Assembly (NCBI GenBank): GCA_035650475.1
Contig: DASRHP010000009.1
Location: forward strand, 424,545 to 488,544
Source: Candidatus Binataceae bacterium
GTDB lineage: Bacteria > Desulfobacterota > Binatia > Binatales > Binataceae
DNA length: 64,000 bases
Direction: 5' to 3'
Positions 43,401 to 51,138 of the stretch are shown one piece after another; position 1 is the stretch's first letter; each line of letters opens with the position of its first letter. The position numbers were made by a program, and so were the translations under genes. Below the pieces are notes generated by a model that did not search any database, was not told where the DNA came from, and saw only the letters and a program-made list of their open reading frames with translations.

Positions 43401-43965
43401 TGAGCGGCGCGTGCAGGCGATTGTCCTGGAGCTCGAGATAGAAGCGGTCCTTGAAGATGCGGGCGTAGCTCTCGGCCGCCTCGCGCGCTTTGTCCGAGCG
43501 ACCCGCGCGCAGCCATCGCGCGACCTCTCCCGACAGGCATCCGGACAGCGCGATGATGCCCTCGTTGAGTTCGGCGAGGATCTCCTTGTCGACGCGCGGC
43601 TTGTAATACAGCCCCTCCTGGTAGGCCGCGCTCAAAAGCCGGCAGAGGTTGCGGTACCCGGTGGGCGACGCGGCGAGCAGGATGAGATGGAAATTGCCGC
43701 CGCCGTCGAAGTCGTCGCTCTTGGGAACCTGCGAGCGGTCGCTGCGCTTGCCCGGCGCGACGTACGCTTCGCATCCGATGATCGGCTTGATCCCGTGCTG
43801 GGAGGCCTTCTGGAAGAACTCGACGGCGCCGAACATGTTGCCATGGTCGGTGATCGCCATCGCGCTCATCCCCGAGGCATGCGCGTGATCGAGCAGGGGG
43901 CCGATCTTATTGGCGCCGTCAAGCAGGCTGTACTGGGTGTGGACGTGGAGATGGGCGAAACTCAT
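40480..43965 (-). CDS. dnaE: DNA polymerase III alpha subunit DnaE
   Basis: A 1161-residue replicative polymerase (DnaE1-type). The PHP domain starts FAHLHVHTQYSLLDG, the polymerase active site is MPDIDVDFCFERRDEVLEYV (two catalytic Asp), and the second acidic/palm region and fingers follow; C-terminal parts include a helix-hairpin-helix and an OB fold (VRVAGVVQAVKLKNNKAGK). The ATG at 43965 begins directly before the PHP signature, so the longer frame to 44037 is not used. It is downstream of rplY, with a strong hairpin between. Confidence 0.97.
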   Translation of the reverse strand: MSFAHLHVHTQYSLLDGANKIGPLLDHAHASGMSAMAITDHGNMFGAVEFFQKASQHGIKPIIGCEAYVAPGKRSDRSQVPKSDDFDGGGNFHLILLAASPTGYRNLCRLLSAAYQEGLYYKPRVDKEILAELNEGIIALSGCLSGEVARWLRAGRSDKAREAAESYARIFKDRFYLELQDNRLHAPLNEALRELGRTAGLPLVATNDCHYLHRDDARAHEVLLCIQTGKTMADDSRWRFDTDELYVKTPAEMAKAFGAESEEYRNTMEIARRVDFGFDFGKFHFPVYQDAHAENLDEVLEQRVREGLAERLKELHARRGEFDEAPYHERIARELPVIREMGFSGYMLIVADFIDYARRRGIPVGPGRGSVVGSLVSYSLRITEVDPIEHKLLFERWLNPGRKSMPDIDVDFCFERRDEVLEYVRRKYGAERVAQIITFGTIKGKQAIRDVGRVLGLSFAETDRIVKLYPAPKQGRDFPLAQALEMEPRLRAERDSHPELFEYAFKLEGLLRHASRHAAGVVISDVPLAEVVPLYVDKERGDGAAAPMAITQYSMKGVEEIGLIKFDFLALKNLTLITNTLELARAGGKQPPDLNRLPLDDPDTYRLLARGDTVGVFQMEGSGMRRFISDLKPTRFDDIIAAGSLFRPGPLDAVQDGKTMVQHYVDRKHGREPVEYDHPLLEPVLKDTYGVIVYQEQVMGAAQALAGYTLQEADLLRAAMGKKNKLVMEKERARFIEGARKNGLSKALAESIFEKIETFASYGFNRSHAAAYALTTYTTAYLKAHYPHEFMAALMSLDMDDVDKTYKNIAALREMRIRLLPPDVNQSGVKFTVAGEAIRFGLGAIRGVGAKSAEAMIAVRQSGGPFKDLMDFCLRVGTQLVNRRVLEALIKCGAFDSVASGRAALMAQVDDTLKLVQKAESDAAKGQHGLFGAAARPQVLPPPRTPVGEWDQKEMLRNEKEALGFYITAHPLDKYERELRRLGGVNTADLHALPDSSQVRVAGVVQAVKLKNNKAGKRYATFALEDREGVVEVIAWPETYQKHEALLTGDEPVVARGKLDVDDERAQIILDELRPLGSALLDAVREVHITAPRERFENGALEELKALIGRHAGRAITYLHLALDERHEAIFVLGDTYRVAPTDDFVAAVEQTLAPAAVMLR

Positions 43966-44054
43966 CGCAGCAACTGACCTCCTCCCGTGCGCAACCGCCC
44001 TCGGGTGACACCCGCGACGCGGCGGCGCCCTCCCCAAGGGCTCGCCTTAAGCCC

Positions 44055-44095
44055 GGGCAGAGGGGGGCGCGGCGGGCGCCGCGCCCCCTCTGCCC
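44055..44095 (-). terminator. Long GC hairpin between rplY and dnaE
   Basis: Left arm 44055-44073 pairs with right arm 44078-44095 (GGGCAGAGGGGG ... CCCCCTCTGCCC, one bulged G). It lies 11 bases past the rplY stop. No T-run follows on the minus strand. Likely a terminator or attenuator between the two genes. Confidence 0.5.
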
Positions 44096-44105
44096 CGGCC
44101 GCGGA

Positions 44106-44819
44106 CTAGGCCTTCTTCGCCGCGCCGCCCGCCGGCGCGGCACCTTCTTTGGCGCTGCCTTCGGCGACCGCGGCCGGTGCGACAGCGCCTTCGGCCGGTG
44201 CAGCGGCACCCTCGGCAGGCGCGGCGGCCTCTGCCGCCGCGGCCGCCGGCGCGGCCTCGACCGTCGGCGGCAGCACCGTCACCACCGGATAGTCAGTATC
44301 GAAGATTGGCTTGATATTGCCGGCGAAGTTGAGCGCCGAGACGTGGATGACGTCGTGGATTCCGAGCGCCGATACATCAACCTCGACCACCTCGGGAATT
44401 TCCAGCGGCAGGCATTCGACTTCGATCTCGCGCGCCAGCGGCTGAAGAATACCGCCCTCGGCCACGCCACGCGCTTTGCCCGTGAACCGCAGCGGCACCG
44501 AGACGCGCAGCCTGTGCGTGAGATCGACTTCATAGAGGTCGGCATGCAGGAAGGCGCCGCTGACCGGCGCGCGCTGGATCTCCTTGACGATAACGTGGCG
44601 CTCGTTGAGCTCGGGCGAACTCGACTTGAGCCGGATCAGGCGCTGGCGGCCGCTGGCCGAGACCCGCGCGCGAAGCTCGGCGCCGCTTATCGCGAGCGCC
44701 ATGGGCGCCAGCTTAGGCCCATAGAGCACGGCGGGGATCCGGCCTTGGCGGCGCAATTCATGGCGGCGGCCCTTGGGCCGGGTTTCTCTCAATTCGCAGG
44801 ACAGCTCGACGGTTTCCAT
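44106..44819 (-). CDS. rplY: 50S ribosomal protein L25 (TL5/CTC type)
   Basis: A 237-residue L25 of the long CTC form that binds 5S rRNA. The N-terminal domain (to about 95) has LRETRPKGRRHELRRQGRIPAVLYGP, and the C-terminal TL5 domain (95-190) has HADLYEVDLTHRLRVSVPL and LPLEIPEVVEVDVSALGIHD. A further tail of about 45 residues is Ala/Glu/Pro low-complexity with repeated PAEGA units, ending GGAAKKA. It sits in the common order prs-rplY, 97 bases downstream of prs. Confidence 0.95.
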   Translation of the reverse strand: METVELSCELRETRPKGRRHELRRQGRIPAVLYGPKLAPMALAISGAELRARVSASGRQRLIRLKSSSPELNERHVIVKEIQRAPVSGAFLHADLYEVDLTHRLRVSVPLRFTGKARGVAEGGILQPLAREIEVECLPLEIPEVVEVDVSALGIHDVIHVSALNFAGNIKPIFDTDYPVVTVLPPTVEAAPAAAAAEAAAPAEGAAAPAEGAVAPAAVAEGSAKEGAAPAGGAAKKA

Positions 44820-44916
44820 TGTTTCTTATGCCCTTGCCGGGATGTTTGCGCGATGGTCGCAATGCGCGGCGCGATTGCCACGACGCCTACATGCCTGCGG
44901 CGCCCACGCGCTCGGC

Positions 44917-45876
44917 TCAGTTGAAGAGCGAGCTCACCGACTCCTCATTATGTATGCGGCGAATCGCTTCCGCTATAAGGCTTGCCACCGACAGCACCTT
45001 GAGCGAGCCCAGCTCGGCCTGCGCCTTGGCGCGCAGCGGGATGCTGTTGGTCGTGACCACTTCCTTGAGCTGCGAGCGGTTGAGTCGCTCGCAGGCGGGG
45101 TCGGAGAGGATCGGATGGGTGGCGCAGGCGATGACCTCGCTGGCGCCCGCGTTCATCACCACTTTGGCCGCTTCGGTGATCGTGCCGGCGGTGTCGATCA
45201 TGTCGTCCACCAGCAGCGCCGAGGAGTCGCGCACCTCGCCGACCAGCTGCATTTCGGCGACCTCGCTCGCCCGCGGCCGGCGCTTGTCGATAATCGCCAG
45301 GTTGGCATTGAGCCGGCGCGCAAAGGCGCGCGCGCGCTCGACCCCACCGGCGTCGGGCGAGACTACCGAGACCCGCCTGCCCTCCATACGTTTGCGCAGG
45401 TACTGGATCAGCACCGGCATCGCGTAGAGGTTGTCCACCGGGATGTTGAAGAAGCCCTGGATTTGGCCGGCGTGCAGATCGACCGTGAGCACGCGCGAGG
45501 CGCCGGCGGTGGTGATGAGGTCGGCAACCAGCTTGGCGCTGATCGGCACCCGCGGCGCGACCTTGCGGTCCTGGCGCGCGTAGCCGAAGTAAGGGATGAC
45601 AGCGGTGATGCGCTTGGCCGAAGCGCGCCGCAGCGCGTCCATCAGGAGCAGCAGCTCCATCAGGTTCTCGTTGGGCGGGGTGCAGATCGACTGGATCACG
45701 AAGCAATCGCCGCCGCGCACGTTCTCGCGCACCTCGACCATCACCTCGCCGTCGGGAAAGTGCCCGACTTCGGCCTCGCCCAGATGCACGCCAAGGTACT
45801 CGCAGACCTCGCGCGCGAGCGCCGGGTTGGAGTTGCCGGTAAAGATTTCCAGTTCGTCTTTCGCCCGTTCAGGCAT
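44917..45876 (-). CDS. prs: Ribose-phosphate pyrophosphokinase
   Basis: A 319-residue enzyme making PRPP from ribose-5-phosphate and ATP for nucleotide, His and Trp synthesis. It shows [34 protein letters not shown] and the PRPP-loop DDMIDTAGT. The ATG at 45876 gives the normal length; an upstream frame adds ten unsupported residues. tRNA-Gln lies 72 bases upstream in the same direction and probably on the same transcript, driven by the promoter at 46179-46208. Confidence 0.97.
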   Translation of the reverse strand: MPERAKDELEIFTGNSNPALAREVCEYLGVHLGEAEVGHFPDGEVMVEVRENVRGGDCFVIQSICTPPNENLMELLLLMDALRRASAKRITAVIPYFGYARQDRKVAPRVPISAKLVADLITTAGASRVLTVDLHAGQIQGFFNIPVDNLYAMPVLIQYLRKRMEGRRVSVVSPDAGGVERARAFARRLNANLAIIDKRRPRASEVAEMQLVGEVRDSSALLVDDMIDTAGTITEAAKVVMNAGASEVIACATHPILSDPACERLNRSQLKEVVTTNSIPLRAKAQAELGSLKVLSVASLIAEAIRRIHNEESVSSLFN

Positions 45877-45948
45877 CTCGGCCCCCCTCGGCCAAGCCAA
45901 AATCAAAATCCTTGCCGCTCGCCTCCCGCGCCGCCGGGCCGGTGCAGA

Positions 45949-46024
45949 TGGCTGGGCGGGAAGGATTCGAACCTTCGAATGCCAGGTCCAAAGCCTGGTG
46001 CCTTACCAGCTTGGCGACCGCCCA
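45949..46024 (-). tRNA. tRNA-Gln (TTG), CCA encoded
   Basis: Minus-strand cloverleaf: acceptor TGGGCGG/CCGCCCA, anticodon loop CTTTGGA (anticodon TTG) in a CCAGG/CCTGG stem, T-arm AAGGTTCGAATCCTT, discriminator G and encoded CCA; 76 bases. It lies between ispE and prs, an arrangement widespread in deltaproteobacteria. Confidence 0.97.
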
Positions 46025-46147
46025 GCACGGCCCGCGCCCCATCGATCAGGATAGCAGGTCCGACGCGCCGCTCGGGCCGCCTGCCGCCGACCGGTCAGAG
46101 GATGAAGCTGTGGCGCGAAATTGCCAACGGATCGGCCCAAACTGTTC

Positions 46148-46170
46148 GCCGCGGCGCACCGCGCCGCGGC
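46148..46170 (-). promoter_or_regulatory. GC hairpin at the predicted 5' end of the tRNA-Gln/prs transcript
   Basis: GCCGCGGCGC / GCGCCGCGGC form a perfect 10-base stem with a 3-base loop. It falls at the first bases of the predicted transcript and about 125 bases upstream of tRNA-Gln. It might stabilise the 5' end or aid processing. Confidence 0.4.
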
Positions 46171-46178
46171 CGTGCGTG

Positions 46179-46208
46179 ATGTTAATGGATGGCGTTTTTG
46201 AGTGTCAA
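46179..46208 (-). promoter_or_regulatory. Sigma-70-type promoter for tRNA-Gln, prs, rplY
   Basis: On the minus strand TTGACA (46208-46203) is followed after 17 or 18 bases by TTAACA or TAACAT (-10 at about 46185-46179). Transcription would begin near 46172. The hexamers resemble those before flp copy 2 (TTGACA/TAACAT). Confidence 0.65.
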
Positions 46209-46380
46209 TCCGCCTTCGGGCCGAACTTCCACAGCCAAAATTCGCTTATTCACCGAAGCGCGCGGTTTTTCATTAAGCCTGTGCCCCAGTTGCTCGCGGG
46301 CCGAGGACCCTCCGAGCATTGCGCGTGCGCTAACGCCCGGGACGGCTGGCGCTAGGGTAGGGCCATTGACGGGCGGCCTC

Positions 46381-47238
46381 CTACAACGAATGCGCCACGA
46401 ACAGCCGCGCCTCCGGCACCTCCGGGCGCAACTTCTCAACTGCCCGCGATGCCTGCTCTTCGCCCGCGAACAGCCCAAACACCGCGCCACCGCTGCCCGA
46501 CATCGCGGCGGCTGAGGCGCCGGCCGTCTCCAGCGCTTTCCTGAGGCGGGCGATCTGCGGATAGAGCGCCATCGCCGCAGCCGCGAGGTCGTTCTGGACG
46601 ACCGCGGGCGTTATGCGACCCTCGGTGATCGCGCGCAGATGCTCCGCCGGCGCCGGCCCACTCCAGTGCTCGGGCTCAAGCGCGCGATAGACCTCGGCGG
46701 TTGGAATCTCGACCGCCGGCACCGCGATCGCCATCCATAGCCGCGCGCATCGCTCAAGCGGCCTGATGCGTTCGCCGATCCCGCCGACGTGCGCCGCGCG
46801 CGGGGCGAGAAAAAACGGCACGTCGGCCCCCAATCCGAGCGCGACCCGGGCCAGCCGCGCCAGGTCGCCGACCCGTTGCATTGCGGCCATAATCCGCAAC
46901 ACCGCGCCGGCGTCGGACGAACCCCCGCCCAGGCCGGCGCCGGCCGGGATTTCCTTGTGCAGGTCGATGAGGATCTCCGCATTGACTCCGAACTCGCGCA
47001 TGAAGGCGTCGGCGGCGCGCCATGCGAGGTTGCGCTCGCCGTCGGGGATGCCCGCGCGGTCGCAGCGCAGCGCGATCGCACGGCCCGGCGCGCGGCGCAT
47101 CTCGACCCGCACCCGGTCGGCCAGCGAAATCGGGACGAACACCGAGTCCAGCTCGTGGTAGCCGTCGGCGCGCCGGCCGACCACGCGCAGGAAGAGGTTG
47201 ATCTTGGCCGGCGCCGCCTCGGCGAGCAGCTTGACCAT
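46381..47238 (-). CDS. ispE: 4-diphosphocytidyl-2-C-methyl-D-erythritol kinase
   Basis: A 285-residue GHMP kinase of the MEP isoprenoid pathway. It starts with the AAPAKINLFLRVVGRRADGYHEL signature (substrate binding), carries the ATP loop PAGAGLGGGSSDAGA, and the late MSGSGGAVFGLF motif. Length is typical. Its ATG overlaps the stop of the small membrane gene by one base (TGATG), so translation is probably coupled. Confidence 0.96.
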   Translation of the reverse strand: MVKLLAEAAPAKINLFLRVVGRRADGYHELDSVFVPISLADRVRVEMRRAPGRAIALRCDRAGIPDGERNLAWRAADAFMREFGVNAEILIDLHKEIPAGAGLGGGSSDAGAVLRIMAAMQRVGDLARLARVALGLGADVPFFLAPRAAHVGGIGERIRPLERCARLWMAIAVPAVEIPTAEVYRALEPEHWSGPAPAEHLRAITEGRITPAVVQNDLAAAAMALYPQIARLRKALETAGASAAAMSGSGGAVFGLFAGEEQASRAVEKLRPEVPEARLFVAHSL

Positions 47239-47651
47239 CAGCGCGTCGCCGGCGGCCCCGCGCCGCCGCTCCTTAGGCGCATGCGCTGGCCTGCGCGGCG
47301 GCTGTCGCGCTGGATGAGCACGATAAAGCCGAGCAGGCTGAGCACCACTCCCGCGATTACCAGCGCCTGGCCGGTGAGATAGGTCACGTGGTAGAAGTCG
47401 CGCCGCGCGGTGGCGTAGGAAACCCGCCGCTGTTCGGTGCCGAACGGCGCCAGCACGGCGCTGTCGGAGCGCGGGTCGAGTTCGTCGAAGCTGCGATAGC
47501 TTTCGGTCGCGGCGCTCTTGGGAGTGTGGGCAACGATGCGGCCGTACTCCTCAGCGCGATCGAGGCCGATCACCCAGTTGACCGCGCCCAGCACGATGAG
47601 CGCCAAGCCGAAGACGATTCGCCAGTCGGTATAGATGTCCGGCAATTTCAT
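47238..47651 (-). CDS. Two-span membrane protein of unknown function
   Basis: A 137-residue protein with helices near residues 12-30 and 90-112 and a hydrophilic loop between them, then a basic tail (RDSRRAGQRMRLR). The ATG at 47651 fits a start before helix 1; the frame stays open further upstream without supporting signals. It overlaps ispE by one base, so the two form a unit. No family recognised. Confidence 0.6.
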   Translation of the reverse strand: MKLPDIYTDWRIVFGLALIVLGAVNWVIGLDRAEEYGRIVAHTPKSAATESYRSFDELDPRSDSAVLAPFGTEQRRVSYATARRDFYHVTYLTGQALVIAGVVLSLLGFIVLIQRDSRRAGQRMRLRSGGAGPPATR

Positions 47652-47868
47652 CGGTGCAAGTGGAGAATATGCGCGCGGTACGGCCAATACAATTCGCCGG
47701 CGCGCGCCGTCAATTGCGCGCCTTGCGGCCGAGCGGTTATGCTTGCAGGAGAGCGCCGCCTGCGCGGGACTTTGAGCGGCTGGCGCCCGCGCCACACGGG
47801 CGCGTGCGGCACTCTTCTGTATTGCCGCCCGCGCGCATAGCATAAGCGGAGGGAGCCCTGCGAAACCG

Positions 47869-48936
47869 GTGGATAACGCGCGTCTGAATTCGCTGCTGGA
47901 GCGCTTTATGGCGCGCGACCGGGTCGCCCTGGCCCGGCTGATCACCTTGGTCGAGAACCGCGCGGCCGAGGTCAGCGCGGTGATGGAACAGATCTATTCG
48001 CGCACCGGCCGTGCCTATATCGTCGGCATCACTGGCGCTCCGGGCGCGGGCAAATCGACCCTGGTCAACCGGCTTATCGCCAAGTATCGTGCGCTGAGGC
48101 GCGAGGTCGGTGTGCTGGCGATCGATCCTTCCAGCCCGTTTTCGGGCGGCGCCGTGCTCGGCGATCGTGTCCGCATGACCGACCATTACCGCGACCCGGG
48201 CGTCTATATCCGCAGCCTCTCCAGCCGCGGCAGCCACGGCGGACTGAGCCGCGCGGCGCGCGAGATCGTCAAGCTGCTCGACGCGTTCGGCTTCGACATG
48301 ATCATCATCGAGACCGTCGGCGTCGGCCAAACCGAGCTTGCCGTGATGGACCTCGCCGACACCACGGTCGTGGTCACGGTGCCCGAGGGCGGCGACAGCG
48401 TGCAGGTGATGAAGGCCGGGCTCAACGAGATCGCCGACCTTTTCGTGGTCAACAAGGCCGATCGCGAGGGTGCTGACCGGATCAAGGCCGAGCTGGAGCT
48501 GAGCGTGCATCTGGGCCGCCAGGGCATCAACGGATGGCGTCCGCCGGTACTGCTCACCCAGGCCAGCACCGACCAGGGAATCGATGGACTGGTTGCCGCA
48601 ATCGACCGCCATGCCGAGTACGTCCGCACCCATCGCAACCCCGAGCGCGAGCGCGAGCGGCGCGCGCGCGAATTTCTCGAAGTGCTGACGGCCGAGATGG
48701 AGGAGCGGGCGGCGCGCGCGCTCGCCCATGGGGCTGTACCCGCCATAGCGGGCGCGGTGCGCGAAGGCACCATCAATCCGTACACCGCGGCGCGGCGCCT
48801 GATCGCCGACCGTGCGGCGCTCGGCGAACTGCTCGCCGAGGAGCCCGCGCGCAGTGTCAGCCCGGAAGCCAGCGGCGAACGCAAGACGGCGCGGGGCGAG
48901 CGCAAGGCCGCCGCGGCCGAGGCGAGAAGGGATTAG
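47869..48936 (+). CDS. meaB: MeaB/ArgK-type GTPase (methylmalonyl-CoA mutase chaperone)
   Basis: A 355-residue G3E-family GTPase. It has VGITGAPGAGKSTLV (Walker A, residues 52-66), VLAIDPSSPFSGGAVLGDRVRM, IIIETVGVGQTE and VVNKADREGADR (NKxD). MeaB proteins load and protect the B12-dependent mutase, so this complements the epimerase at 21517. The C-terminal 30 residues are Ala/Glu/Arg-rich and probably disordered. The start is a GTG at 47869 with GGAGGG further upstream. The next gene begins 2 bases after its stop. Confidence 0.9.
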   Translation: MDNARLNSLLERFMARDRVALARLITLVENRAAEVSAVMEQIYSRTGRAYIVGITGAPGAGKSTLVNRLIAKYRALRREVGVLAIDPSSPFSGGAVLGDRVRMTDHYRDPGVYIRSLSSRGSHGGLSRAAREIVKLLDAFGFDMIIIETVGVGQTELAVMDLADTTVVVTVPEGGDSVQVMKAGLNEIADLFVVNKADREGADRIKAELELSVHLGRQGINGWRPPVLLTQASTDQGIDGLVAAIDRHAEYVRTHRNPERERERRAREFLEVLTAEMEERAARALAHGAVPAIAGAVREGTINPYTAARRLIADRAALGELLAEEPARSVSPEASGERKTARGERKAAAAEARRD

Positions 48937-48938
48937 CG

Positions 48939-49682
48939 ATGGCGGCGCGGCCTCGGCAGCGTCAGCAGCAACATCAGGCGCCGCCCTGCGGACGCCTGTT
49001 CGCGATCGGCGACATCCACGGATGCCCCGACGAGCTGGGTGTGATGCTCAACGCGATCAAGCCCGTGCGCGGCGACACCGTGGTGTTCGTCGGTGACTAC
49101 GTCGATCGCGGCCCCTCGGCGCGCGACGTTATCGACCTGCTGCTCGAACACGAGCGCGCGGGCGGCGCCGAGTTCGTCTTTCTCAAGGGCAATCACGAAG
49201 ACATGATGTGCTCGTTCCTCGGGATGGCGGGCAATTACGGCGAGTCGTTCCTGTTCAACGGCGGCGCGGCCACGCTCGACAGCTACGGCGTGGGCGAGAA
49301 CGACCTGCCCGAGGCGCGCGGCTTCATCCCAGAGCATCACCTGGAGTTCATGCGTCGGCTGGCGACCAGCTATTTGCGCCCGCCCTACCTCTTCGTCCAC
49401 GCCGGCGTGGTGCCGGCGCGGGAGCTGGAGGAGCAGCGCGCCGAGGACATGCTCTGGATCCGCCAGGAGTTCATCTTCGCGCCTCATCGGATAAGCGCGA
49501 CCGTGGTCTTCGGACATACGCCGATGCGTGCGGTGATGGTCGATCTGCCGTACAAGCTCGGGATCGACACCGGTCTGGTGTACGGCGGCAAGCTGACCTG
49601 TGTCGAGCTCAACGAGGGCGTGCTCTACCAGGTCCATCGCCGCAGCCGCGAAGTAAAGACCGGCGCGATCGTGCTGGAATAG
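48939..49682 (+). CDS. Serine/threonine phosphatase-type (PPP-family) metallophosphatase
   Basis: A 247-residue protein with the PPP motifs GDIHG, GDYVDRGP, KGNHE, VHAGV and GHTPM, like bacterial PrpA/ApaH-type phosphatases. Substrates could be phosphoproteins or dinucleoside polyphosphates. The ATG at 48939 is 2 bases after the MeaB stop, so they are in one transcript; a functional link is not evident. The first 15 residues are Gln/Arg-rich and may be disordered. Confidence 0.85.
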   Translation: MAARPRQRQQQHQAPPCGRLFAIGDIHGCPDELGVMLNAIKPVRGDTVVFVGDYVDRGPSARDVIDLLLEHERAGGAEFVFLKGNHEDMMCSFLGMAGNYGESFLFNGGAATLDSYGVGENDLPEARGFIPEHHLEFMRRLATSYLRPPYLFVHAGVVPARELEEQRAEDMLWIRQEFIFAPHRISATVVFGHTPMRAVMVDLPYKLGIDTGLVYGGKLTCVELNEGVLYQVHRRSREVKTGAIVLE

Positions 49683-49734
49683 CGCGCAGGCTCTTTCGCC
49701 GCCGCCCGGCTCCGGCTAACCTTTACCCCCCGGT

Positions 49735-49811
49735 GGCGGCGTAGCTCAGCTGGTCAGAGCATGCGGCTCATATCCGCAGAGTCGTAGGTTCGAGTCCTAC
49801 CGCCGCCACCA
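49735..49811 (+). tRNA. tRNA-Met (CAT), elongator-like, CCA encoded
   Basis: Cloverleaf on the plus strand: acceptor GGCGGCG, D-arm GCTCAGCTGGTCAGAGC, anticodon loop CTCATAT (anticodon CAT), T-arm TAGGTTCGAGTCCTA, discriminator A and encoded CCA; 77 bases. The paired G1-C72 argues against initiator Met. A lysidine-modified tRNA-Ile2 shares this anticodon, but the body looks more like elongator Met. Confidence 0.95.
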
Positions 49812-49851
49812 AACTCGCATCGCGCCCGCCGTATCAGGGAGGCCCCCATCG

Positions 49852-50982
49852 ATGGCGTTGTCGAAGTCACAATCCGTGATCGATCCCTCCCGGCGACGCG
49901 ACGCACATCCCTACTTCATGTTCGACGCGATCAGCGCGCAGCCTGGGGCAATCGCTGACGTGCTTGCGCGCAACCGCGACCAAGTCGTAGCGCTCGCCCG
50001 TGCGCTGGGCGCGAAGCCCGCGCTGACGCTCGCCGGACTCGGCACCTCGCTCAATGGCGCGCTCTACGGCGAGTACTGGATGCGCACGGTCGGCCGGATG
50101 ACGTCGGTGGGCGCGGCAAGCTCGTTCGACGTGGTCAATTACGGGATGCGCCCGGCGCGCGACAGTGCGATGCTCGTGCTGTCGCATCGCGGATGGAAGC
50201 TTTACTCGGCGCGCGCGGTCGCCGAGGCCAAGACCGCTGGCATCCTGACCGCCGCGATAAGCGGGCAGGGGCCCGACGAAGGCGCGCGCCAGGCCGACCA
50301 TCTGATGCTCACCACCGAGCAGGAGCAATCGGCGGCGCATACCAAGAGCCTGACCGCCGCGATGGCGCTCCTGTTCGCGCTCGCGCTCGAAATTCGCGCG
50401 CAGGCTGGCGGCGACGACGCCGAGGCGAAGGGGCTGCGCGCCGAGTTCGCGGCGATTCCCGACCTGATGCGCCGGCGGCTTGACGACGACTCGCGCGAGC
50501 GCAAGGCGGCTGCACGCTTCCGCAACTTTCGCCGCATCGTGATTCTCGGCGGCGGCCCCAACTATCCGACCGCGCGCGAGATCGCGCTCAAGCTCAAGGA
50601 GACCAGCTTCGTCTATTCCGAGGACCTGCAGGTCGAGGAATTTCTGCACGGTCCGATAAGCGCGGCTGATCGCGACACGCTGGCGATTCTTGTAAGCGCT
50701 GGCGGTGCGGCCGGCGAGCGCGCGATGCAGGCGGCGAGCGCGCTCGGGGAGATCGGCGCGGCGCGCCTGGGCGTCTTCACCCGCGCGGGCGCGGCGCTCG
50801 CGGGCGCGGTGGACGAAGCGCTCGAGGTCGAGGGCGAGGAGGAGACGCTCAGCCCGTTCGCGCTGCTGCTCTCGCTGCAGCTTTTCACCTATTGGTTTGC
50901 CCTTGGCCGCGGATGCAATCCCGACCTGGCCCATCGCGACGACGAGCGCTACCTCAGGGCCGCCGCCCATTTTGAGATGTAG
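49852..50982 (+). CDS. Double-SIS-domain sugar isomerase/deaminase-like protein
   Basis: A 376-residue protein with two SIS (phosphosugar-binding) folds, like the isomerase half of GlmS. It begins HPYFMFDAISAQPGAI (GlmS-like start of the isomerase region), then LAGLGTSLNGALYGEYW, and LKLKETSFVYSEDLQVEEFLHGP (in parts), which resembles the ALKLKE...EGFLHGP segment. No glutaminase domain is present. It may isomerise or deaminate aminosugars or act as a regulator. Two ABC permease genes follow 156 bases downstream. Confidence 0.82.
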   Translation: MALSKSQSVIDPSRRRDAHPYFMFDAISAQPGAIADVLARNRDQVVALARALGAKPALTLAGLGTSLNGALYGEYWMRTVGRMTSVGAASSFDVVNYGMRPARDSAMLVLSHRGWKLYSARAVAEAKTAGILTAAISGQGPDEGARQADHLMLTTEQEQSAAHTKSLTAAMALLFALALEIRAQAGGDDAEAKGLRAEFAAIPDLMRRRLDDDSRERKAAARFRNFRRIVILGGGPNYPTAREIALKLKETSFVYSEDLQVEEFLHGPISAADRDTLAILVSAGGAAGERAMQAASALGEIGAARLGVFTRAGAALAGAVDEALEVEGEEETLSPFALLLSLQLFTYWFALGRGCNPDLAHRDDERYLRAAAHFEM

Positions 50983-51138
50983 TCAGGGCCGCTCACGCAA
51001 CGGCTCCTACACCGATCCCAAACCCAAATTTGTTTAATCCCCTTCCCTTCAGGGAGGGGTCTGGGTCGCTCGCTCATCAACTTCACCAGCCACCCGAACT
51101 GGCGTCGCGCGCGGCCCTTCGGCTAACGTCGCCGCTTG

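Larger units (their letters stand above)
46025..46380 (-). other. Leader and promoter region of the tRNA-Gln/prs unit
   Basis: This 356-base gap between ispE and tRNA-Gln holds a promoter (46179-46208), a tight 5' hairpin (46148-46170) and otherwise AT-richer, unassigned sequence next to the ispE stop. No gene was found. Confidence 0.55.
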
